Below are positions 34,824-43,720 of a stretch of 64,000 bases of DNA, piece after piece; position 1 is the stretch's first letter, and every line of letters starts with the position of its first letter. This stretch comes from Alphaproteobacteria bacterium (GTDB lineage Bacteria > Pseudomonadota > Alphaproteobacteria > Micropepsales > Micropepsaceae), in the NCBI GenBank assembly GCA_021325375.1, contig JAJPHG010000012.1:124001-188000 (forward strand). Reading direction: 5' to 3'. Position numbers and translations under genes: made by a program. The notes below the pieces were generated by a model. That model was not told where the DNA came from, did no database searches, and saw only the letters and a list, made by a program, of their open reading frames with translations.

Positions 34824-35912
34824 ATGGCCAGCGATTCAATGACCGAGCAGAGCAGGGCGCCGCGCGTGCTGGCGTTCGCCTGGCTGGCGCTGTTCGTGGC
34901 GCTGGTCGTGGGCGCCGCAGCGATCACCTTCCTCGGCAATCCGCAGGCCGGACAATCCGTCGTCGTGATGGATGTGCCGCAGCCCACGATCCTGGCCACG
35001 CCCAAGCCGGCGCAATCCAACACTGCGGCGGCGCTGCCGCAGACGCAGCCGGCGATCGTGCCGGTGCCGTCGCCGCTCGCGCCGCCGCAGAAGATCACCA
35101 CGCCGCAATATGCCGGCCGCGCGCTCATCGCCGATCCCGCGCTCGTGGAGAACACGCCCGAAGGTCCCTTGCCGCGCATCGCAGACGACGGCACGACGCC
35201 GATGCGCGCCTATGCGCCGCCGACGCTCAGCGACGGCCGTCCGCGCATCGCCGTCGTCATCGCGGGGCTCGGCATCAGCGCCAAGGCCACGCAGGGCGCG
35301 ATCGACGGCATGCCCGCGGGCGTGACTTTGGCGTTCGCGCCTTACGCGGCCGACGTCCAGCAATGGGCGGCGCAGGCGCGCCGCGCGGGACACGAGGTTC
35401 TTCTCGAAGTGCCGATGGAGCCTTACGACTTCCCCGACAGCGATCCCGGTCCGCACACCTTGCGCTCCGGCACGGGTGAAGATGCCAACACCGAGCGCCT
35501 CGTCTGGGCGCTGACGCGCTTCTCCGGCTATGCAGGCGTGACCAATCTGCTCGGCGGCCGCTTCCTTTCCGACGCGGGTTCGCTCGAGCCGATGATGACC
35601 TATCTCGCGCGCCGCGGGCTGCTCTTCTACGACAACGGCCAGGCCGCGCATTCCGCCGGTCCCGACGTCGCCTCGCGCACGGGTGCGGCTTTCGTCCAGG
35701 CGGATTCGACCATCGACAAGATCCAGACCGCGATGGAGATCGACCGCAGGCTCTCGGGGCTCGAGACGCTCGCGCGCTCGCGTGGCTCCGCGTCGGGCGC
35801 GGGCTTCCTCTATCCCATCACCGTCGACCGCGTCCGCAGCTGGGCCGCCGGCCTTTCCGGACGGGGCTTTGTTCTGGTGCCGGCTTCGGCCATAGTCTCC
35901 GCGTCGAAATAG
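34824..35912 (+). CDS. Divergent polysaccharide deacetylase family protein (YibQ-like)
   Basis: 362 residues. One N-terminal transmembrane helix (VLAFAWLALFVALVVGAA), a Pro/Ala-rich linker, then the YibQ/DUF610 domain: RPRIAVVIAGLGISAKAT, GVTLAFAPYA, EVLLEVPMEPYDFP, and GVTNLLGGRFLSDAG. This family usually follows the envC-ctpA pair. ATG at 34824, or a second at 34839. Confidence 0.88.
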   Translation: MASDSMTEQSRAPRVLAFAWLALFVALVVGAAAITFLGNPQAGQSVVVMDVPQPTILATPKPAQSNTAAALPQTQPAIVPVPSPLAPPQKITTPQYAGRALIADPALVENTPEGPLPRIADDGTTPMRAYAPPTLSDGRPRIAVVIAGLGISAKATQGAIDGMPAGVTLAFAPYAADVQQWAAQARRAGHEVLLEVPMEPYDFPDSDPGPHTLRSGTGEDANTERLVWALTRFSGYAGVTNLLGGRFLSDAGSLEPMMTYLARRGLLFYDNGQAAHSAGPDVASRTGAAFVQADSTIDKIQTAMEIDRRLSGLETLARSRGSASGAGFLYPITVDRVRSWAAGLSGRGFVLVPASAIVSASK

Positions 35913-35920
35913 AACCGCTC

Positions 35921-36415
35921 ATGTCGCGCTCGCTTCTCCGCCACGAGGATCTGCCTTATCGGCCCTGCGTCGGGGTGATGCTTCTGAATGCCGAAGGGCT
36001 CGTCTTCGTCGGCCGCCGCATCGACCAGACGGTGGAAGGCTGGCAGATGCCGCAAGGCGGCATCGACCAGGGCGAGACGCCCAGAGAGGCCGCGCTTCGC
36101 GAGCTCAAGGAAGAGATCGGCAGCGACAAGGCCGAGCCGTTGCGCGAGATGGAAGGCTGGCTCGACTACGACCTGCCGCGGCATCTCCTGGGGGTGGCGC
36201 TCAAGGGGCGCTATCGCGGCCAGCGCCAGAAGTGGATCGCGATGCGCTTCACGGGCAAGGACAGCGACATCGACATCAACACGCACGAGCCCGAATTCGC
36301 CGATTGGAAGTGGCTGGCGGTGGAAGCGCTGCCGCGTCTCATCGTGCCGTTCAAGCGCGACACCTACACCAAGGTGATCGACGCGTTCCGCGACCTCGCC
36401 TTCGCAGCTCCCTGA
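35921..36415 (+). CDS. rppH: RNA pyrophosphohydrolase (Nudix)
   Basis: 164 residues. Removes pyrophosphate from 5'-triphosphate RNA and so starts mRNA decay. The Nudix box is GGIDQGETPREAALRELKEE followed by IG; YRPCVGVMLLN and WQMPQGG precede it, as in RppH. It lies 8 bases after the deacetylase stop, and its stop overlaps the next start (TGATG). Confidence 0.94.
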   Translation: MSRSLLRHEDLPYRPCVGVMLLNAEGLVFVGRRIDQTVEGWQMPQGGIDQGETPREAALRELKEEIGSDKAEPLREMEGWLDYDLPRHLLGVALKGRYRGQRQKWIAMRFTGKDSDIDINTHEPEFADWKWLAVEALPRLIVPFKRDTYTKVIDAFRDLAFAAP

Positions 36416-37221
36416 TGCCGGCGAAGAAGCGTCCTCCCATCGTGATGATCCACGGCGCCTTCTGCGGCCCGTGGTCGTTCGACGAATTCCGTAAGCCTTT
36501 CGCGGCCGCGGGTTTCGCCGTGCATGCACCGGCGTTGCGCTATCACGACCGCGGGCCTGAGCCGCCGTCCGCGCTCGGCAAGGTCAGTCTCCTCGACTAT
36601 GCGAGCGATCTGGAGAATTTCATCACGGGCTTGAGCGAAGCGCCGGTCCTGGTCGGCCATTCGATGGGCGGGCTCTTGGCGCAGATGCTGGCGGCGCGGG
36701 GCAAGGCGCGCGCCTGCGTGCTTCTCGCGCCGTCGCCGCCCTGGGGCGTGTGGCCCACGACGCTGTTCGAGGTCGCCTCGGCGCAGACGCTTCTGTTCTC
36801 CGGCGGCGACTATCGCGGCACGCTGATCCATCCGAGCTACAAGATCGCAACCGATCATTCGCTCGATCGTCTGGCTCCCGCGACACGCAGCGCGGTCTAT
36901 GCGCGCTTCGTGCCCGAGTCAGGGCAGGCCACGTTCGAGATCATGAATTGGAGCTTCGATCCGCGCCGCGCCGGCCACGTGCGCGCGCGCGACGTGCTCT
37001 GTCCGCTGCTTTGCATCGCGGGCTCCGACGACAAGATCAACCCGCCCTCGACGGTGGCGCGCATCGCGGCGCGCTACCACGGCCGCGCCGTGTTCGAGGA
37101 GGTGAAAGGCCACAGCCACTGGCTGGTGGGCGAGCCCGGCAGCGACAAGATCGCGGCAAGGGCGATCGCGTGGGTGGATGAGGTGCTGTCCAAGAAGAAG
37201 CGAGTAGTGAGTAGGGAATAG
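36415..37221 (+). CDS. Alpha/beta hydrolase
   Basis: 268 residues, cytoplasmic (no signal). HGAFCGPWSF forms the oxyanion side, GHSMGGLLAQ holds the nucleophile Ser, GSDDKINPP the acid, and GHSHWLVGEP the His. Substrate unknown. The ATG shares a base with the rppH stop. The last residues (KKKRVVSRE) are encoded by the start of an inverted repeat, so the C-terminus may have been altered by it. Confidence 0.85.
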   Translation: MPAKKRPPIVMIHGAFCGPWSFDEFRKPFAAAGFAVHAPALRYHDRGPEPPSALGKVSLLDYASDLENFITGLSEAPVLVGHSMGGLLAQMLAARGKARACVLLAPSPPWGVWPTTLFEVASAQTLLFSGGDYRGTLIHPSYKIATDHSLDRLAPATRSAVYARFVPESGQATFEIMNWSFDPRRAGHVRARDVLCPLLCIAGSDDKINPPSTVARIAARYHGRAVFEEVKGHSHWLVGEPGSDKIAARAIAWVDEVLSKKKRVVSRE

Positions 37222-37265
37222 GGAATAGTAGGTTCCCTACTCGCTATTCCCTACTCACTACTCGC
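37200..37265. repeat. Inverted repeat between convergent genes
   Basis: 21-bp arms 37200-37220 and 37245-37265 built from GAGTAG / GGGAATAG motifs, with a 24-nt loop. It covers the 3' end of the hydrolase gene and reaches the stop of the convergent large gene. Likely a bidirectional terminator or a small repeat insertion. Confidence 0.75.
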
Positions 37266-37267
37266 TT

Positions 37268-40200
37268 CTAATTCGTCCTCACCCCCGCGCTTTGCGCGTG
37301 GATGTCCTTCATCAGGCTCTGCAGCGTGTCGATGGAGGCGACCTGGGCGGCGGCGTCGCGGAAGGCGAGGCCGTGGGCGTCGATGCGGGCGCTGACGACC
37401 TCAAAGGCGCCGGAATCGGGGCCGGCCTTCATCTTCGGCGCGAAGCGGTCGCGCAAGCGGTCGAGGCTCGCTTCGTCGTTGGCGAGCGAATAGGCGACGG
37501 CGGCGCGCATCACTTCGGCGCGGTCCTGTTCGGTGAGCGGCGCGGGATCGCTCCAGCGGGTCCCGAGCGCGTCCTCGGCCGCCTTGGCGGCGCCCGCCCA
37601 TTGCCCGCCCTGCCAATAGATGTCGGCGCGCAGCCGCGCGGTGTCATAGGCCTTGTCGACGGCCAGCATGTCGAGCGCGTCGTCATAGTGCTTGAGATCG
37701 CAGAGCGCGCGCGCCTCGATCAGGAGGCGCTGGTGGCCGACGTCGTCGGGCAGCGCGGAGATCTGCGTGGCGCGGATCTCGTCCAGCGCCGCTTGCGCCT
37801 TCTTGTCCATCAGGTAGATCGCGGCGAGCCGGGCCGCGACCTGCGCGCGCGCCACGCCGTCCAGGCGCTTGTCGATCTGGTATTTGAGAAGGTCGGACGC
37901 CGGCCCGAGCAAGTCCACCGCGACGAGGCGGTCGGCCATGCGCCGGATCATCTCGTCGCCGTCGGGACCGATCGGCGTCTGGTCGAGATTGTCGTAGAAC
38001 AGCGACAAGGCCTCGACCGGCGCGATCTTGTCGGCCTGGCCGCGCAGGAAGAGGCTCACGAACGCCGCACGCATGTCGTCCTGCGCCTGGCGCGCAAGCT
38101 CGTCGCCGGGGAAGTTCAGCGCGGCCAGGCGCAGCGTGTGCAGACCCTCGCGCCAGCGCTTCTGCGCGAAATAGAGCGCGCTCAGCTTGCGCAGCGTCTT
38201 CATCTCCAGCGCGTCGCCGCGCCAGCGGAAGCGCAGCTTCTCGAGCTCGGCGATCGCGCTCTTGGGCGCAAGCGTATCGGCGGCAAGCCCGGCCTCGACG
38301 CGATAGTAGATCGAACGCGCCGCCTGGATGTCGTCGCCACTCTTCTCGACGGCGGCGAAGAGCAGGGCCGCGTCCTTTGTGCGGCTCTCGGCCGCGTAGA
38401 GGCGCGCCCGCGAAAGTTCGGCCTGGATCATCAGCGATGGCGGCAGACTTGCGGGCAGGCGCGCCAGCGCCGCGTCGGCGATCTCCAGATGCCCGCGGCC
38501 AAGTGCGGCCTCCGCCACGGCAAGGCGCACCCGCGCCTGCCACTCGGCGGGATAGAGATGCAGCACGGGACCCGCGCGCGCCAAGTCGGTTTGCGCGTCG
38601 TTCCAGTTCTCCTGCGCGGTCTCGATCAATCCGCGCCACAGCGCGGCATGACGGTCGCCGTCGAACTCGGTCGCGGCAAGGTCGTTATGCGCATCGCGCA
38701 GGCGCCCCATCTGAAGGTCGGCCACGGCACGCATGGTCAGGAGCTGGCGGTCGCTCTCAAGCGCCGGATCGGCCGCCTGCATCAGGCGGATCAGGCCAAT
38801 CGTCTCGGCCGCGAAGCCGTTGGCGAGATAGAAGCGCGCGAGCTTGAGGCGCGCGTGGTTGGCATCCTCAGGCTTCAGCCGCGCGATGTCCGCGGTCAGG
38901 CGCCGCTCGGTGGCGAGAAAGCTTCCGCCCTGGATGCGGCTCCACGACGCGAAGTCGAGATAGCAGGGACCCGCGCCGCCCCGCGCCAGCGCCGCCGGCG
39001 AATCCGCGACCGGCATGGTCGGCGACGTCAGCGACAACCCGCCCTTATGCGTGATCGTCACACGCGTCGTGTCGATGGCGACGGAAAGATCGTCGATGAA
39101 GGGCACGAGCACCAGGCCCGACGCGGTCTGAAGCGCCTGGAACTCGACATAGGAGCGCTCGTCCATCATCGCGCGTCCGGCGGCGGCGGGGACCAGCACC
39201 AGCGCGTCGCCGGCCACCGGATCGATCAGGTTCACCGTGCGCGTGGCGCCGGGAAGCAGGGTCGACATCGAGGAGTGCGTCGCGTCGTCCTGGTTGCGCG
39301 CGAAGCCGATGGCGGTCGCGTTGGATGAGACCTGCGGCGCGATCACGACCTTCAGGTTCGAGCCGTCGGCGAAGGCGGCGATCTCTTCGGGCTCCTTCAG
39401 CGAGATGCGCAGGATGCTGACGCCGCCGCCGCTGGAGGCTTCCACGGCGTCGGGGAAGGTGCCGAGCTGGGCTTTGAGCTTGGCGGCATCGAGCGGCGGC
39501 GCGTCCTGCAGCACGATCCACGCCGTCATGCCGCGCATGAACACGGCCGAACCGCGGCGGCTCGCGCCCGCGAACGTCATCACCGCGCCGTCGCGCGTGA
39601 GCTTGCCTTGCGCCGCATTGGGATCGGCGGGCGGCGGCGCGGCGGTGGGTGCGGGCTGCGTTACGGAAGCAGGCGGGGGAGCCGGCGTTGCCAGCGCGGT
39701 CTTCTGCGGCGCGGGAGCAGCAGCGGCCGGCGCGGGCGTTCCATTGAGCTTGGCGGCGGCGGCCGCGACGGCTTGCACTTGCGCGCTGGTGACGCCGGTC
39801 TTCGCAGCGTTCGCCGCGAGCGGGATGATCTTCACTTTGCTGCCGCTTGGGCCGCCTCCCGGCGGCGCGTAGGCATCGGCGTCGGTCTTGGGCGCGAGCA
39901 CGTCGAGCACGACGCGCGGCCCGTCGCGGAAATCGTGGAAGCCCGACGCCTGATCGGTCTCGAACTCGACGACGATGGATTTGCCGTCGATGTGCCAGGC
40001 GGCGTTCTTCACCCAGGGCGGCGCCTGGCGCAGCAGCGCGGTGAAGTCCGGACGCGCGAGCGTATTGAAGCGCATGGTGAGCTTGCCCGCACCGGGGAAA
40101 ACCGAATAGGGCACTTGCTTGGGCCAGTCGAAGACGAGCCGGGTGAAGTTCTGATAGGCGCCCGCGCGCACCTTCACAGCCGCGAGAGATGCGGGATCGA

Positions 40201-40759
40201 CGGGGGCCGAGACCTTGGGCGGTGGCTGCGGCAGGTCGGGCGGCTGGCCCGCGAAGCTCACCGGCGCGAGGTCGATGGCGATCCGTTCGCCGACGGTGCT
40301 GGTGTGCACGCGCACGCGCTGGGCCAGCGCAAGATGGAACGTCTTGCCGTCCGCGTCGCCGCGGGTGGCGGAGACATACGCCGGCAAACCTTGCGCGAGC
40401 GCGGAGGGATCGAGCGCGACCTTGCGGTCGAAGCTGATGGTCAGCGTGCCGTCCGTGCTCGCGGTCGTCGCATGTGCGGCCGGCGTCAGCGTGAACAGCA
40501 GCCGCGCGTAGCCGCCTTCGGTCGAGGCCGAGACGCTATCGGCACGCGCCGTCTGCGCAAGGCAGATCGCAAGCGCGACCGAAGCGAGCGCTTTCAGCAG
40601 AGTCCTACCCTCCCCTTGAGGGAGGGTCGAAATCCGCGAGCGCAGCGAAGCGGATTTCGGGGAGGGGACGGACGTCGAGCCCTTGCCCCTCCTCGAAAAA
40701 TGCTTCGCATTTTTCGACCCTCCCTCAAGGGGAGGGTTGATGTTGAGCTTGTCAGCCAT
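37268..40759 (-). CDS. Large AMIN-like/TPR protein of the motility operon
   Basis: 1163 residues. Residues ~8-51 come from a palindromic element (see 40607). A signal peptide follows (LLKALASVALAICLAQTARA). Two AMIN-like beta regions (~75-160 and ~180-290, e.g. YQNFTRLVFDWPKQVPYSVF) lead to a Pro/Ala linker (~320-375), another beta region, and TPR/helical repeats from ~610 to the end. The ATG overlaps the motE stop by 8 bases, so it is the last gene of fliL-fliM-DUF6468-motE. Probably a periplasmic or cell-wall partner of the motor; exact role unknown. Confidence 0.72.
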   Translation of the reverse strand: MADKLNINPPLEGGSKNAKHFSRRGKGSTSVPSPKSASLRSRISTLPQGEGRTLLKALASVALAICLAQTARADSVSASTEGGYARLLFTLTPAAHATTASTDGTLTISFDRKVALDPSALAQGLPAYVSATRGDADGKTFHLALAQRVRVHTSTVGERIAIDLAPVSFAGQPPDLPQPPPKVSAPVDPASLAAVKVRAGAYQNFTRLVFDWPKQVPYSVFPGAGKLTMRFNTLARPDFTALLRQAPPWVKNAAWHIDGKSIVVEFETDQASGFHDFRDGPRVVLDVLAPKTDADAYAPPGGGPSGSKVKIIPLAANAAKTGVTSAQVQAVAAAAAKLNGTPAPAAAAPAPQKTALATPAPPPASVTQPAPTAAPPPADPNAAQGKLTRDGAVMTFAGASRRGSAVFMRGMTAWIVLQDAPPLDAAKLKAQLGTFPDAVEASSGGGVSILRISLKEPEEIAAFADGSNLKVVIAPQVSSNATAIGFARNQDDATHSSMSTLLPGATRTVNLIDPVAGDALVLVPAAAGRAMMDERSYVEFQALQTASGLVLVPFIDDLSVAIDTTRVTITHKGGLSLTSPTMPVADSPAALARGGAGPCYLDFASWSRIQGGSFLATERRLTADIARLKPEDANHARLKLARFYLANGFAAETIGLIRLMQAADPALESDRQLLTMRAVADLQMGRLRDAHNDLAATEFDGDRHAALWRGLIETAQENWNDAQTDLARAGPVLHLYPAEWQARVRLAVAEAALGRGHLEIADAALARLPASLPPSLMIQAELSRARLYAAESRTKDAALLFAAVEKSGDDIQAARSIYYRVEAGLAADTLAPKSAIAELEKLRFRWRGDALEMKTLRKLSALYFAQKRWREGLHTLRLAALNFPGDELARQAQDDMRAAFVSLFLRGQADKIAPVEALSLFYDNLDQTPIGPDGDEMIRRMADRLVAVDLLGPASDLLKYQIDKRLDGVARAQVAARLAAIYLMDKKAQAALDEIRATQISALPDDVGHQRLLIEARALCDLKHYDDALDMLAVDKAYDTARLRADIYWQGGQWAGAAKAAEDALGTRWSDPAPLTEQDRAEVMRAAVAYSLANDEASLDRLRDRFAPKMKAGPDSGAFEVVSARIDAHGLAFRDAAAQVASIDTLQSLMKDIHAQSAGVRTN
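40607..40737. repeat. Palindromic element inside the 5' end of a gene
   Basis: 131 bp with perfect 25-bp terminal inverted repeats (40608-40632 and 40712-40736, beginning CCCTCCCCTTGAGGGAGGGT). Two inner hairpins: AATCCGC...GCGGATT and CGAAAAATGC-TTC-GCATTTTTCG. It sits between the start codon at 40759 and the signal-peptide codons of the large gene and stays open in that frame. Confidence 0.85.
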
Positions 40760-41504
40760 TCTTGCCTTTCGCCGGTGCGGGCGTGGCGGGTTGCGGCGCT
40801 GCCGGGGCAGGTTGCGTCGCGGGCGGTTGCGGCGTCGCGGCTTGCGGTGTGGCCGCAGCAGGTGTGGCGGCAGCGGTCTGTGTTTGCGGGGCAGCGGCCG
40901 CGACGGGCGCGGGGCCGGCAGTGTCCGGCAGGTTGAGCTTGGAGGCGAGCTTGACGGTCAGCTTCTGCGCCGCGCTCGGGCTCATCGCGGCGAGCACGGG
41001 GGCGAGCGCGTCGGACTTCATCTCTTGCGCCACGGGCACCAGCACGTCGTCGCTGAGGCCGTCGAAGATGCGCGCGGCGTCCTTCGGCTTCATCGCGGAA
41101 TAGGTCTTCACCAATGCCGTGACCTGCTTCTCCTGCGCTGCGTCGCGCTGGCCGATCAGCGTCGTCACCTGGGTCTGCAACTGCTTGAGCGTCGCGATCT
41201 TCTCGTCGACGCGCTTCTCGGTCGCGGCGAGCACGTTCGCGCGCATGTCCAGCGCGCGGGCGCGGTCGTCGAGCTCGGCGCGGCGCCTGGAAAGGCTCGC
41301 CAGCACATCGACTTCCGCCGCGCTGCCTGTGTCGGCGTCGTCGCCGGCGAAATCCTTCGTGGCGGGCGCGGTATCCGTCGAAGCGGCAGCGACCTGCTGC
41401 GGCGCGCTTTGCGCATCCGCCTCGCGCACGATGCCGGTGCCCTTCAGCACCAGGAGCGTGAGGCAAAGGACGATGACGGCGGGAAGAAGCCGGAAATATC
41501 TCAT
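40752..41504 (-). CDS. motE: MotE-family flagellar motor protein
   Basis: 250 residues. N-terminal signal/anchor (LLPAVIVLCLTLLVLKGTG), coiled coil ~70-120, then a MgtE-N-like segment (MKPKDAARIFDGLSDDVLVP, LAAMSPSAAQKL) and a long Pro/Ala/Gln tail (~195-245). In Sinorhizobium MotE acts as a chaperone for MotC. The start overlaps the DUF6468 stop (ATGA). Confidence 0.82.
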   Translation of the reverse strand: MRYFRLLPAVIVLCLTLLVLKGTGIVREADAQSAPQQVAAASTDTAPATKDFAGDDADTGSAAEVDVLASLSRRRAELDDRARALDMRANVLAATEKRVDEKIATLKQLQTQVTTLIGQRDAAQEKQVTALVKTYSAMKPKDAARIFDGLSDDVLVPVAQEMKSDALAPVLAAMSPSAAQKLTVKLASKLNLPDTAGPAPVAAAAPQTQTAAATPAAATPQAATPQPPATQPAPAAPQPATPAPAKGKNG

Positions 41505-41893
41505 CTTGCGACCCTCAGCCGGTCCATGACGCTGCCCGAAGGAAGGTTCGGATTGGCGGCGCCCGGCGCTTTCGTATCGACGCTGCGCTCCATGCGGCTG
41601 GCGATACGCTCGCCGGATGCGGTGACGAGACTGAGCTCGTCGATGGTCGAGCGCGCGGTGGCGAGCTTGCGGTCCAGGGTCTCGCCGATGGTGGCGGCGG
41701 CGGCCTGCAGCGCGCGCAACGAGGCGCCGGCCGTCGCCAGCGACGCGTTGAGCGAATCGATGGTCGACTTCATCTGCTGCTGGCCGTCGCGCACCGCCTT
41801 GAGGCGGCGCTCCAGCAGCACGCAATAGATGAGCGTGGCGACGAGCAGCGCGCTCAGCGCGAGCTCGACGGCGAGTGTCAGGGTGAAGATCAT
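41501..41893 (-). CDS. DUF6468 domain flagellar-operon protein
   Basis: 130 residues. One N-terminal transmembrane helix (LAVELALSALLVATLIYCVL) then a helical region with RRLKAVRDGQQQMKSTIDSL and ERIASRMERS. The position between fliM and motE is where alphaproteobacteria keep a DUF6468 protein. The ATG lies 11 bases past the fliM stop. Confidence 0.75.
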   Translation of the reverse strand: MIFTLTLAVELALSALLVATLIYCVLLERRLKAVRDGQQQMKSTIDSLNASLATAGASLRALQAAAATIGETLDRKLATARSTIDELSLVTASGERIASRMERSVDTKAPGAANPNLPSGSVMDRLRVAR

Positions 41894-41904
41894 GTCTGTA
41901 TCCT

Positions 41905-42966
41905 TTAGAGCGCGCGCGAGGCGTCGGTGCGCTCGATCGCCTCGTCGATCTTGATGGCGACCGACGAGCCGACGCGGCCCATCTTGCCCTTGAGCAGCGG
42001 CACGCCGCGGCAGCGCATCTCGACCTTGCTGTCCGGCGTCGCGTTCAAGAGCACCGTCTCGCCCACTTTCAGGTTCATAACCTTGTTGAGCGGCATGGTC
42101 TGCTCGTCGAGGATCGCGTCGATATCGACGGTGGTCGACCACAGCTCGGTCGCCAGGTGGCTTTCCCAGATCGAGTCGCGGCCGAACTTCTCGCCCATGA
42201 ACTGCTGCAGCAGCAATTTGCGGATCGGTTCCAGCGTCGCGTAGGGCAGCAGCAGCTCGGTGCGCCCGCCGCGGTCCTCCATATCGATGCGCAGCTTGAC
42301 CAGGATCGCGGCATTGGCCGGCCGCGCGATGGCCGCGAAGCGCGGATTGGTCTCGAGCCGGTCGAGCGCGAAATTGACGGGCGCCAAGGGCTCGAAGGCC
42401 TGGCACATGTCGCCCAGGATCACCTCGATCATGCGCTGCACCAGCGTGCGCTCGATGGTGGTGTAGGGCCTACCCTCGATGCGCATCGCCGACGAGCCGC
42501 GGCGTCCGCCCAGGAGCACGTCGACGATGGAATAGATCAGGTTCGAATCGACGGTGAAGAGGCCGTAATTGTCGAGCTGCTCGGCGCGGAACACGGCCAG
42601 GATCGCGGGCAGCGGGATCGAGTTCAGATAGTCGCCGAAGCGGATCGAGGTGATGCTGTCCAGGCTGACCTCGACATTGTCCGAGGTGAAATTGCGCAAG
42701 GATGTCGTCATCAGCCGCACCAGGCGGTCGAAGACGATCTCGAGCATCGGCAGGCGCTCATAGGAGACGAGCGCCGAATTGATGATCGCGCGGACGCCGC
42801 TCTTGTCCTGGAGCTGGTCGTTGTTGACGTCGAAGCCGAGGAGCGAGTCGATCTCCTCCTGGTTCAGGATGCGCTCGCCGGCGACCGTCTGCGGCGGCGC
42901 CATCATCTCGCTGGCGTTCTCGCCCAAGGGCGCGGTTTCGGCTTCGGGTGTGGTTTCTTCTGCCAT
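41905..42966 (-). CDS. fliM: Flagellar motor switch protein FliM
   Basis: 353 residues. C-ring component that binds CheY-P through its N-terminus; the LNQEEIDSLLGF motif is present at ~35. The middle domain has RLVRLMTTSLRNFTSDNVEV and DVLLGGRRG; the C-terminal SpoA-like domain (~270-340) has VMNLKVGETVLLN and VPLLKGKMGRVG. It lies 6 bases after fliL. Confidence 0.95.
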   Translation of the reverse strand: MAEETTPEAETAPLGENASEMMAPPQTVAGERILNQEEIDSLLGFDVNNDQLQDKSGVRAIINSALVSYERLPMLEIVFDRLVRLMTTSLRNFTSDNVEVSLDSITSIRFGDYLNSIPLPAILAVFRAEQLDNYGLFTVDSNLIYSIVDVLLGGRRGSSAMRIEGRPYTTIERTLVQRMIEVILGDMCQAFEPLAPVNFALDRLETNPRFAAIARPANAAILVKLRIDMEDRGGRTELLLPYATLEPIRKLLLQQFMGEKFGRDSIWESHLATELWSTTVDIDAILDEQTMPLNKVMNLKVGETVLLNATPDSKVEMRCRGVPLLKGKMGRVGSSVAIKIDEAIERTDASRAL

Positions 42967-42972
42967 GGGTTC

Positions 42973-43527
42973 CTACTGGACGATCATTTCCTTGAGCAGC
43001 ACGTCGCGCACGCGATAGGGGGCTGCGGCCACGTTGATTCTACGAAGCAGCTCTTCCTTGAGGCGCAGCACGCCGGCGGAGCCTTTCAAATCGTCGATGC
43101 GCAGCTCGCGCAGATAGCCCTGGAACTGGTCGACGACGCGCGGCATGAGCGCGGTGATGCCGGGCTTCTCGTCCGCCGTCTCGAGCTCGAGCGAGGTGGA
43201 GAGCTTGAGATAGGCCGGGCTCCCGTCTGCGCTCTGGATGTTCACGATGATGTCGGGCACGTCGTAGAAAGCCACCTGCGGCGGGGTGACCGGCATCGGC
43301 GCCTCGTTGGCGGCGAGCTTGGTGTCGTCCTTGGGCGCGCTGAAGACGAAGAAATAGAGTCCCGCGCCGCCGCCGCCGAGCACCAGGAGCAGGCCCGCGG
43401 CCATGATGATCAGCAGCTTCCTGTTGCCGAGCAGTTTCTTAACGAAACCTTGCTTTGGCGCCTCGCCGTCCGGCGCCTGCCCCTCGGGCGCGTCCTCCGC
43501 CTGCGGCTCTTCCTTCTTCTTGGCCAT
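42973..43527 (-). CDS. fliL: Flagellar basal body-associated protein FliL
   Basis: 184 residues. Charged cytoplasmic N-terminus, one transmembrane helix (LLIIMAAGLLLVLGGGGAGL), and a periplasmic domain with VPDIIVNIQSADG and YLKLSTSLELE, ending with the usual VRDVLLKEMIVQ. It stabilises the stator near the motor. First gene of the minus-strand motor operon, divergent from flgF. Confidence 0.94.
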   Translation of the reverse strand: MAKKKEEPQAEDAPEGQAPDGEAPKQGFVKKLLGNRKLLIIMAAGLLLVLGGGGAGLYFFVFSAPKDDTKLAANEAPMPVTPPQVAFYDVPDIIVNIQSADGSPAYLKLSTSLELETADEKPGITALMPRVVDQFQGYLRELRIDDLKGSAGVLRLKEELLRRINVAAAPYRVRDVLLKEMIVQ

Positions 43528-43570
43528 GTGCCCTCAACCCGTTTGGTGAAGAGAACCTAGCCGCACGTGG

Positions 43571-43586
43571 TTAAGGAGCGGTTTAA
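43571..43586. promoter_or_regulatory. CtrA-like dyad with 8-bp spacing
   Basis: GTTAA-N8-TTAAC dyad (TTAA at 43571 and 43583) 44 bases upstream of fliL. CtrA boxes normally have N7, so this is only suggestive. Confidence 0.3.
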
Positions 43587-43601
43587 CGGCAGGCTTGGGC
43601 C

Positions 43602-43616
43602 CGGCAGAGTTTGCCG
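43602..43616. promoter_or_regulatory. Candidate ftr/FlbD-like site between fliL and flgF
   Basis: CGGCAGAGTTTGCCG, the same CGGCA-N5-TGCCG layout as at 8381 and 9443. It lies 52 bp upstream of the flgF sigma-54 promoter. Confidence 0.5.
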
Positions 43617-43667
43617 TCCAGTGCGCCGGCACGCCTCGAAACCCCAGGAAATCCGCGCCCTCGCGCA

Positions 43668-43683
43668 TGGCACGGCGCCTGCA
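43668..43683 (+). promoter_or_regulatory. Sigma-54 promoter of flgF operon
   Basis: TGGCAC-GGCGC-CTGCA, with GG and GC 10 bases apart, 38 bases before the flgF ATG. Confidence 0.75.
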
Positions 43684-43720
43684 CCACACGCGATGCGGCC
43701 AGAAAGGATCGCAAAGGCCT

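Noticed and set aside
37200..37265. CRISPR-like repetition of GGGAATAG / GAGTAG units
   Set aside because: It is one inverted repeat with no regular spacers and no cas genes nearby; no CRISPR array is visible in the window.
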